Of a stretch of 64,000 nt of DNA, positions 55,529 through 64,000 are shown one piece after another; the stretch's first letter is position 1, and each line of letters opens with the position of its first letter. The stretch is from Poa pratensis (taxonomy: Eukaryota > Streptophyta > Magnoliopsida > Poales > Poaceae). A program made the translations under genes and the position numbers. The notes beneath the pieces were generated by a model. The model was not told where the DNA came from, made no database searches, and saw only the letters and a program-made list of their open reading frames with translations. Where the stretch lies: positions 37,276,952-37,340,951 of the forward strand of contig CAMZMU010000020.1 in assembly GCA_947311845.1 (NCBI GenBank). The letters run 5' to 3'.

Positions 55529-56322
55529 TGATGGTCCCGAAGGGCAAGGCTTTGATACCTGCAAAAATAAACGGGATTAGGTTGAGACTCCAAGTGCAGA
55601 GTGTATAGTAAGTGGAAGACAGTTTTCCCCACGGGGTGACTCGAGGGTTTAATATCGAACTCTCGGGGAATCTGAAGTGGTAGATTTATCTTCTTATCCT
55701 TCTTTTGGTTACCTACAAAACAAAGTTAGATGTTTTGGTCCTCAACCTCACCTGTGGTTGTCAAGCACAAGGTGTAAGAATGATATCAGGATAGTTATGC
55801 AATGCAAACAAAAAATAAATATGCAATGATGGTGGATGCAATGATAAATGATATTTTTGGGTTTTTGAATGATGTATGCAAGATGAAAAGTATTTTTGTA
55901 TTTTCGGATTTAATGATGGCTGAAAATAGAAAAGTGGTATATGGTGTTGGAAAGGTGTTTCTTATGATAAAAATGGACTGGGTTTCATGGTTTCACAAAT
56001 GCACTCTCTCTTTATAAAGTGGTAGACAATGAAACACACAAAGTTAACATATGAGATTGCAACACAGGGTTTGATAACAAGTTACTTAGATATATGGGCA
56101 TCACGTCCTAACATAGAGATCTTTGGTTATTAACCTCTCTTATACTCCACCAAGATGCGAACTAAATCATAACACCTCAGTAATTAAGATAACTCAGAGT
56201 ATAGCATTAAGTATCATGACATGAAGTGAAAATAAGAACATGCTAGATCTAGTCATGGAGTAGTGGCAATGGTCACGCCCACATCCCCGGTAGCATGGAA
56301 TTTTAGTTTATCCCTAGTGAGG
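55529..56322 (-). mobile_element. Partial LTR of a third related retrotransposon
   Basis: Begins TGATGGTCCCGAAGG and then follows the 45,280 LTR in order (GGTTGAGACTCCAAGTGCAG, TTTTCCCCAC, TCGAGGGTTTAATATC) with many substitutions and indels. It is therefore a diverged relative, not the same insertion. It breaks off after TATCCCTAGTGAGG at 56,322, where a further element begins. The remainder should lie beyond the right edge. Confidence 0.82.
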
Positions 56323-57905
56323 TGATACGTCTCAAACGTATCTATAATTTTTGATGTTCCATGCTTGTTTTATACCAATTGCTACATGTTTTGCATCTAC
56401 TTTATATCACTTTTATACATTTTTTGGGACTAACCTATTAACAAGATGCCGAAGTGCCAGTTCCTGTTTTCTGCTGTTTTTGTATTCCAGAAATATTCTC
56501 GGAATTGGACGAAACTACACGGGGGTGCCTATTTTTCCAGAACACGCCTGACGGAGCGAAGGAGCAGCAGAGGAGGGCCACCAGGGCCCCACACACCAGA
56601 GGGCGCGGCCCCCCTCTGCCGCGCCCTGGGGTGGTGTGGGCCCCTCGGGGGTCCGCAGCCGCCGCCCTTTCGCCTACTTATTCCCCCCGACGCGAAAACC
56701 CTAAGTACCTGAGCAAATATCCACGAAAAGTTCCAGAGACGCCGCCGTCGTCAACCCTAGCTCGGGAGGGTTCAGAACCTCTTCCCGGCACCCTGCCGGA
56801 GAGGGGAATCGTCACCGGAGGCTTCTACATCGCCATGCCTGCCTCCGGAGTGATGCGTGAGTAGTTCATCCTTGGACTACGGGTCCATAGCAGTAGCTAG
56901 ATGGTTGTCTCTCCACTTTGTGCCATCATGTTTAGATCTTGTGAGCTGCCCTACATGATCAAGATCATATTATTGTAATGCTACATGTTGTGTTTGCTGG
57001 GATCCGATGAATATTGAATATTATGTCAAGTTGATTATCAATCTATCTTATATGTTATTTAAGATCTTGCATGCTTTCCGTTACTCGTAGATGCTTTGGC
57101 CAAGTAGATGCTTGTAACTCCAAGAGAGAGTATTTATGCTAGATAGTGGGTTCATGTCTCCGTTTAACCTGGGACAGTGACAGAAAGTTCTAAGGTTGTG
57201 GATGTGCTGTTGCCACTAGGGATAACCTAACGATGCTATGTCCACGGACATATGTGTTTGTTTACATTACGCACTTTACTTAATGCAATTATCCGTTGCT
57301 TGCAACTTAATACCAACGGGGGACTCGGATGACAACCCGGCGGTGGATTATTAGTCATAGATGCTGTTGGATAACGATCTATGTATTATGTCGTAATGCC
57401 CAATTAAATATCATAGTAGTCAACATGTCATGTATATGCATTGTCATGCGCTCACTATTCGTCAATTGCCCAGCTGTAATTTGTTCACCCAACATGTTAG
57501 TTATCTTTTATGGAGAGACACCACTAGTGAACTGTGGACCCCGGTCCATTCTTTTACACTGATTAAACAACCACAAACTGCAAACTGTTCCTTTTTCATT
57601 CTCTGCAATTTAATACTCATTTTCCACACCATACGTTTAATCCTTTGTTTTCAGCAAGCCAGTGAGATTGACAACCTCACTGTTTCGTTGGGGCAAAGTA
57701 GTTTGATTGTGTTGTGTGCAGATTCCACGTCAACAGTCCAGACTCCCTGCGACAGCTATTTTTCTGGCGCCGTTGACAACCTTCTGAAGAGTTGCTGCTC
57801 CTACTGGTTCGATAACCTTGGTTTCTTTCTGAGGGAAAACTTGCTGCTGACTACATCATACCTTCCTCTTGGGGTCTCCCAACGAACGTGTGTTTCACGT
57901 CATCA
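56323..57905 (+). repeat. 5' LTR
   Basis: 1583 bp from TGATACG to CGTCATCA. It contains a copy of the string CAGCTATTTTTCTGGCGCCG at about 57,753, before the true PBS. Compared with the 3' LTR it lacks about 14 bp (AAGCTAGTCTGG-like, at 63,090) and has a few other differences. Confidence 0.88.
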
Positions 57906-57916
57906 AGCTATTTTTC

Positions 57917-57934
57917 TGGCGCCGTTGCCGGGGA
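57917..57934 (+). other. Primer-binding site, tRNA-Asp type
   Basis: TGGCGCCGTTGCCGGGGA, 11 nt after the LTR end. A second perfect copy lies at 57,983-58,000, and a truncated copy (TGGCGCCGTTG) inside the LTR at about 57,766-57,776. Confidence 0.85.
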
Positions 57935-58179
57935 GTAGAAGCTTCAGCAGAGCCACTGTCTCTCCCTCAACAGCTATTTTTCTGGCGCCGTTGCCGGGGA
58001 GACAGCAGTCTTCTGCAAGGGGAGTTTCACGCTTCCAATCTCTTTACTTTGTTTTTGTCTTGCTTAGTTTATTTTATTTTATCTTGTTTGCTTTCAATTA
58101 TCAAAAACACAAAAAAATTAGTTACTTGCATCTAGTTTACTTTCAAGTTATTTTCTGTACTGTTTTTATTTCTGCTAAA

Positions 58180-60266
58180 ATGAGTACTCCTGAGAACACT
58201 AAGTTGTGTGATTTCACTAGCACGAACAACAATGATTTCATATGCACACCTATTGCTCCACCTGCTGCTTCAGCAGAATTTTATGAAATTAAACCTGCAC
58301 TTTTAAATCTTGTTATGAAAGAGCAATTTTCTGGTGTTAGTACTGATGATGCTGCTGTTCACCTTAATAACTTTGTTGAACTTTGTGAAATGCAAAAGCT
58401 CAAGGAAGTAGATGGTGATATTATTAAACTGAAACTTTTTCCTTTCTCCTTGAGAGGACGTGCTAAAGAATGGTTGCTATCTTTGCCTAGAAATAGTATT
58501 GATTCATGGACTAAATGCAAAGATGCTTTTATTGGAAAATATTATCCTCCTGCTAAGATTATTTCTTTGAGAAGTAGCATAATGAATTTTAAGCAATTTG
58601 ATAATGAACATGTTGCTCAAGCATGGGAGAGAATGAAATCATTGGTTAAAAATTGTCCCACTCATGGACTGACTACTTGGATGATCATCCAAACCTTCTA
58701 TGCAGGATTAAATTTTTCTTCGAGGAATTTATTGGATTCGGCCGCTGGAGGTACCTTTATGTCCATCACTTTGGGTGCTGCAACAAAGCTTCTTGATGAT
58801 ATGATGATTAATTATTCTGAGTGGCACACCGAGAGAGCTCCAACAGGTAAGAAGGTAAATTCTGTTGAGGAAACCTCCTCCTTGAGTGCCAAAATTGATA
58901 CTATTATGTCTATGCTTGCAAATGGTCAAACACATGTTGATCCAAATAATGTTCCTTTAGCTTCTTTGGTTGCTCAAGAAGAGCATGTTGATGTGAACTT
59001 CATTAAAAATAAAATTTCAACAACAATGCTTATAGGAATAATTTTGGTAATAGCAATTATAGGCCCTATCCTTCTAATAGTGGCAATGGTTATGGAAATT
59101 CCTATAGTAACTCCTACAACAATAATAAGAGTGTACCCTCTGATCTTGAAGTTATGCTTAAGGATTTTATTAGTACACAAACTGCTTTCAATAAAACTGT
59201 TGAGGAGAAATTTGGGAAAATTGATGTGCTTTCCTCTAAAGTTGATAGTCTTGCTCTTGATGTTGACTTATTGAAACTAAAGAACATGCCTCATGATGTT
59301 AAAGAGAGCAAAACTCTCAATGCTATACAAGTTAAAATTGATAACAATGTGAGGATGTTAGCTGAATTGCATGCTAGATGGGAAAGAGAGGATGAAATTG
59401 CTAGAAAGAAATATTGCTAGAGTTTATACTATTACTACTTCTGAAAAGCTTCAAACTCAAGTGTTAACAAACCTCCTACCATTAATGGCAAGATAGTTGG
59501 TGTTGGTAATGTTTCCACTTCTATTGCAAAATGTCCTAAATTGCCTGATAACTCTGAAACTGTCCTTGATAAAGATGCTGAAATTTCTAGCAATAAGGAA
59601 GAGAATAATTCCATTACTTTTGATGATAATGACTTTGATTTTGATGGTTGCAATATTTCTGAAGTAATTAAGTTCTTGCAAAAGCTAGCTAGAAGTCCTA
59701 ATGCTAGTGCTATAAACATGGCTTTTACTAAACATATTACTAATGCTCTCATACAAGTTAGGGAAGAGAAATTAAACATGAAGCTTCTATCCCTAGGAAG
59801 TTAGAAGATGGTTGGGAGCCCATCATTAAATTGAAATTGAATGACTTTGATTGCAATGCTTTGTGTGACCTTGGTGCTAGTATTTCTGTTATGCCTAAAA
59901 GATTATATGATATGCTTGATTTAGCACCTTTGGAAAATTGTTACTTGGATGTTCACCTTGTTGATTCTACTATTAAAAAACCTTTGGGAAGAATTGATGA
60001 TGTTCTTATCATGGTTAACAACAATTATGTCCCCGTTGATTTTATTGTCTTGGATATTGAGTGCAATCCATCATGCCCTATTGTGTGGGAAGACCTTTTC
60101 TTAGACTGTAGGTGCTATTATTGATATGAAAGAAGGGAATATAAAATATCAATTTCCTCTCAAGAAAGGTATGGAACACTTTCCTAGGAAGAAGATTAAG
60201 CCACCTTATGATTCTATTGTTCGAACAAATTACAATGTTGATGCTTCTTCACTTGGTAATACTTGA
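58180..60266 (+). pseudogene. gag and aspartic protease of the right-edge retrotransposon
   Basis: ATG at 58,180 (MSTPENTKLCDFTSTNNNDF). Retrotrans_gag domain: FYEIKPALLNLVMKEQFSGV, DAAVHLNNFVELCEMQKLKE, LFPFSLRGRAKEWLLSLPRN, then IGKYYPPAKIISLRSSIMNF. Asn/Tyr-rich text follows in a shifted frame after about 59,010, then a coiled region (SVPSDLEVMLKDFISTQTAF) ending at a TAG (59,418-59,420). The protease part follows in other frames (NDFDCNALCDLGASISVMPK, VPVDFIVLDIECNPSCPIVW, then MKEGNIKYQFPLKKGMEHFP) to a TGA at 60,264-60,266. The active site is DLGAS, as in the element at 45,280. At least four frame breaks make it non-functional. Confidence 0.85.
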
Positions 60267-62906
60267 TGCATGCTTTGTGCCTAGCTAAAAGGCGTTAAAG
60301 AAAAGCGCTTATGGGAGGCAACCCATTTTATTTTTCTGCAATTTTTCTTTTATTGAGTCAAGGAGTTTGTTTACTTCTGTAGCAACTCCTTTGTATCTTT
60401 ATTTTCTCGCATTGTTGTGCCAAGAGTAGCCTCTAATGATAAGATGATGCTTAATTTTGATTGCTGCGCAGAAACAGATTTTTGCTGTTCACTGTACGAA
60501 ATTCCTAAAATCACCAGATTGTTAAAAATCTGAAATTTTTGTGCGTAATCTTTATGAATGTCTGAAACTTTCATTAGTTCAGAGTTTCTCGATCTGAGCG
60601 TCGTAAGTGCCTCGAAAAAATTCGTCTTTGCGGACTGTTCTGTTTTAGACAGATTATGCCTTTTTATTTTTGCATTCTCTCTTTTACTAGTGTTGAGTGA
60701 AATTCTTTTTTGGGTGGAAGAGCTTCACATAACATCAGTGGCTGTAGCTAATGTTTAAAGTAACAAATCATATTGCGTCTTTATAGAACATGTGAATTTT
60801 TGATTATGCACTAACCCTCTAATGAGATCTACTTTGAGTTTGGTGTGACGGAAGTTTTCAAGGGTCAAGAGAGAAGGATGATATAATAGGATCAAGAAGA
60901 GTGAAGAGCTTAAGCTTGGGGAGGCTCCCATGGATCTCCCCAGCATATTTCAAGAAGACTCAAGCGTCTAAGCTTGGGGATGCCCAAGGCATCCCCTTCT
61001 TCATCGTCAAAATTATCAGGTCATCTCTAGTGAAACTATATTTTAATTCTTTCACATCATATGTGCTTTTCTTGGAGCGTCTGTGTGCTTTTATTTTCAG
61101 TATTGCATTTTATTTTCAATAAAGCTTGACTGGACCCTAGCATTCTTGATTGGGAGAGAGACACGCTCCGCTTTTTCATGAGAATACTCCTATTCTTCAC
61201 TTATATTTGTTGAGTATTCATATCTAGCGCTGTTCAGCTTTTAGCTCTTGTTTTCATGTATCTCTTGTCAGAGCTATTAGCTTTCTTTTGTAGAAAGTAC
61301 TCTCTTGCTTCACTTATATTTGTTTGGAGAGTTGATGAAATAAATTGATTGGTGTTTGGTTGGTTCAGAAAATGTTGCATGTGGTAATTGGTATAAGGAA
61401 AAACTTGCTTAATCTTGTAGATCACTAAAATGGATAACTTGATGCTTGTCAATTGTTTTGAGTTAACAAGTAGATCATGATTAAATTGTGCATCACATGA
61501 GTTAAGCCTATTAGTGAAGAACTACCGTAAAGCTTGTTGAAAATTTGGTTTGCATCGGTGGTACCTAAGGTCTAGATATTTTCTAATAACAGGGTTTGGT
61601 TAACAAGGAAGACGGTATGAAGTCTTATAACGTTTGCAATATGTTTGTCATATAAAACTTGGTGTACGGGTTGATATTCTTGTTTGCTTACATAACCTTG
61701 CTAGCCTAAACTCTGTACTGAGAGGGAATGCTTCTCGTGCATCCAAATCCTTGAGCCAAAATCCATGCCATTTGTGTCCACCATAACTACCTATATGTGG
61801 TATTTCCTTGCCACTCCAAGTAAATTTTTCATGTGCTACCTTTAAATTATTCAAAATGTTATTATTCCCTTTTTGTGTCAATGTTTACTAGCTCATGAGG
61901 AATTAGTGTGGTTATTCTTTATTCTATTTGTCGAGTGGACTTTTACACCTGGACTAGTGGCATATACATCCGCTTATCCAATAACTTGCAAAAAGAGCTG
62001 GCAACGGGGTGCCCAGTCCCAATTAATTACAACTTTAACCAATTAATTCTCTTCACACTTTTGCCCTGATTCATCAGTAAGCAATGACAAACAGTGAAAT
62101 ACCTGAATGTGTGTAAACCAAAGAGAAAGAGGGATGATCTGCCTTGCTGGTAGAAATAACGTCCTTCATGGGAGCCGCTCTTAAAAGTCCGTTCGACAGG
62201 TAGAATACTGTTCTCACCCACCATTCGTTGACAATTAACAAACACCTCTCAAAAATAGATACTCCTCCATGGTATGTGATTGATGGAAGGCACCCGAGGA
62301 TTCGGTTAGCCATGGCTTGTGTTAGCAAGGTTGGGAGGAGTATCAAATATTTTATGCAATCTCTATATGCTTTCAAAAACCTAAAAGCTCTAGCACATGA
62401 TTTAATCCCTGCTTCCCTCTGCGAAGGGCCTTTCTTTTACTTTTATGTTGAGTCAGTTTTCCTATTCTTTCTGTCTTCCACAAGCAAACACTAGTGTCAA
62501 CTTTGTTACAACATGCGTTATATGCAATGTATTGGACTTGTTATACTACTTTGTGTTGACAATATCCATGAGATAAATATGTTGAAAGTTGAAGCAAATG
62601 CTGAAACTAAATTCTTCCTTTGTGTTGATTAAATACCTTTTGTTAGAAACTATTGCTTTATGAGTTAACACTTATGCAAAACTGTTTGATGCTTGTCTCG
62701 AAAGTACTATTCATGAAAACGTTTAGCTTGTGTGATTCATTGTTTACTCATTATCTATTTGGTAGCAAATTATAGACCATTGACTTGGATCACTTCATTC
62801 ATTTACATGTGCCTTGCAATATTATATGATCAAGATTATGATAGTAGCATGTCACCTCAAAAATTATTGTTTTTATCGTTTACCTACTCGAGGACGAGTA
62901 GGAACT
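60267..62906. other. Non-coding internal region of the right-edge retrotransposon
   Basis: No RT, RNase H or integrase text. It contains repeated AAGCTTGGGGA strings (60,911-60,921 and 60,971-60,981) resembling the polypurine tract, and an intact antisense frame at 62,074-62,376. Confidence 0.6.
62074..62376 (-). CDS. Antisense ORF, 100 residues, in the retrotransposon
   Basis: Open from MKAYRDCIKYLILLPTLLTQ through ILGCLPSITYHGGVSIFERC and NEWWVRTVFYLSNGLLRAAP to a stop at 62,074. It is hydrophobic and balanced in composition, unlike the AT-biased noise nearby. It is antisense to gag, in the region between protease and polypurine tract. Antisense frames are known in some plant LTR retrotransposons. 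Whether it is translated is unknown. Confidence 0.35.
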   Translation of the reverse strand: MKAYRDCIKYLILLPTLLTQAMANRILGCLPSITYHGGVSIFERCLLIVNEWWVRTVFYLSNGLLRAAPMKDVISTSKADHPSFSLVYTHSGISLFVIAY

Positions 62907-62920
62907 AAGCTTGGGGATGC
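62907..62920 (+). other. Polypurine tract
   Basis: AAGCTTGGGGATGC immediately before the 3' LTR start at 62,921. It matches the tract of the 45,280 element apart from the last base. Confidence 0.75.
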
Positions 62921-64000
62921 TGATACGTCTCAAACGTATCTATAATTTTTGATGTTCCATGCTTGTTTTATACCAATTGCTACATGTTTTGCATCTACTT
63001 TATATCACTTTTATACATTTTTTGGGACTAACCTATTAACAAGATGCCGAAGTGCCAGTTCCTGTTTTCTGCTGTTTTTGTATTCCAGAAAAGCTAGTCT
63101 GGAAATATTCTCGGAATTGGACGAAACTACACGGGGGTCCTATTTTTCCAGAACACACGCTGACGGAGCGAAGGAGCACAGAGGAGGCCACCAGGGCGCG
63201 GGCCCCCCTCTGCCGCGCCCTGGGTGGTGTGGGCCCCTCGGGGGTCCGCAGCCGCCGCCCTTTCGCCTACTTATTCCCCCGACGCGAAAACCCTAAGTAC
63301 CTGAGCAAATATCCACGAAAAGTTCCAGAGAGCCGCCGTCGTCAACCCTAGCTCGGGAGGGTTCAGAACCTCTTCCCGGCACCCTGCCGGAGAGGGGAAT
63401 CGTCACCGGAGGCTTCTACATCGCCATGCCTGCCTCCGGAGTGATGCGTGAGTAGTTCATCCTTGGACTACGGGTCCATAGCAGTAGCTAGATGGTTGTC
63501 TCTCCACTTTGTGCCATCATGTTTAGATCTTGTGAGCTGCCCTACATGATCAAGATCATATTATTGTAATGCTACATGTTGTGTTTGCTGGGATCCGATG
63601 AATATTGAATATTATGTCAAGTTGATTATCAATCTATCTTATATGTTATTTAAGATCTTGCATGCTTTCCGTTACTCGTAGATGCTTTGGCCAAGTAGAT
63701 GCTTGTAACTCCAAGAGAGAGTATTTATGCTAGATAGTGGGTTCATGTCTCCGTTTAACCTGGGACAGTGACAGAAAGTTCTAAGGTTGTGGATGTGCTG
63801 TTGCCACTAGGGATAACCTAACGATGCTATGTCCACGGGCATATGTGTTTGTTTACATTACGCACTTTACTTAATGCAATTATCCGTTGCTTGCAACTTA
63901 ATACCAACGGGGGACTCGGATGACAACCCGGCGGTGGATTATTAGTCATAGATGCTGTTGGATAACGATCTATGTATATGTCGTAATGCCCAATAAATAT
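62921..64000 (+). repeat. 3' LTR, truncated by the window end
   Basis: 1080 bp matching the first part of the 5' LTR from 56,323. Differences include a 14-bp insertion near 63,092, small losses in the GC-rich part (63,190-63,310) and a G/A change near 63,839. Confidence 0.88.

Larger units (their letters stand above)
56323..64000 (+). mobile_element. Gypsy-type gag-protease LTR retrotransposon, 3' LTR cut by window end
   Basis: 5' LTR 56,323-57,905 and the start of the 3' LTR from 62,921 both begin TGATACGTCTCAAACGTATC and are nearly identical over the visible part. The PBS is of tRNA-Asp type, and the polypurine tract AAGCTTGGGGATGC sits at 62,907. The internal region holds gag and protease only. 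It is inserted in the partial LTR ending at 56,322, with left 5-bp flank TGAGG. The right flank is outside the window. Confidence 0.92.

Noticed and set aside
57430..58180. Start of the long plus-strand ORF that contains gag
   Set aside because: The first 250 codons run through the LTR and leader; gag starts at the ATG at 58,180.

Overview
The window looks like nuclear DNA of a Triticeae grass (wheat, Aegilops or barley lineage). The grounds are very GC-rich, short-intron genes, Stowaway-type MITEs starting CTCCCTCCG, a degenerate BARE/Angela-like Copia LTR, plant LINEs with zinc-knuckle plus DUF4283-like ORF1 proteins, and gag-protease-only LTR retrotransposons primed by tRNA-Asp. There is no rRNA or tRNA gene, no CRISPR array and no prokaryotic operon. 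Species and subgenome cannot be told from the sequence alone.

Left part (1-13,300), gene-bearing. A GC-rich gene on the minus strand runs off the left edge (1-480) with its TATA box at 559-565. Two tandem minus-strand plastid acyl-ACP desaturase genes follow (1824-3326 and 5031-7780). Both are broken, by different lesions: a 1-bp deletion in the first, and a 17-bp deletion plus a 1.27-kb hAT insertion in the second. The hAT element itself carries a 533-bp Mutator-like MITE. A SINE with a perfect 16-bp target duplication lies between the two copies. After a decayed Copia LTR piece and a LINE piece comes a plus-strand 3-ketoacyl-CoA reductase-like gene (11,493-12,905), with one frame disruption in its last exon.

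Middle part (13,303-30,435), one LINE split by DNA transposons. A full-length L1-type LINE on the minus strand (13,318-30,420, 15-bp target duplication) is cut inside ORF1 by a 10.4-kb Mutator-like element (17,706-28,112, 11-bp duplication). That element carries a spliced Ulp1/C48-protease-like gene and a large AT-rich minisatellite built on a GGTTCC core, which switches strand polarity. A second 4.3-kb TIR element (23,062-27,333, 10-bp duplication) sits inside the minisatellite. Removing the 10.4-kb element rejoins LINE ORF1 in frame.

Right part (30,436-64,000), a U-box gene destroyed by a nest. The last exon of a plant U-box gene (30,525-30,698) and part of the preceding exon survive next to the poly(A) end of a second LINE (30,849 to at least 55,528). 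That LINE was hit by a 5.5-kb solo-LTR-like element (TSD ACTTA), a Helitron-like element with a 3' hairpin and CTAG end, an 8.9-kb gag-protease LTR retrotransposon (TSD CGGGC) that itself contains a 1.04-kb Stowaway-TIR element with gene-like sequence, and another LTR element. The last was in turn hit by a related retrotransposon that runs off the right edge. Coding continuity of the LINE across the first three junctions supports this order.

No host gene here appears fully intact. The most interesting content is the Ulp1-bearing transposon with its polarity-switching minisatellite, the Stowaway-type element carrying gene-like sequence, the protease-only retrotransposons with repeated primer-binding sites, and the legible insertion history.
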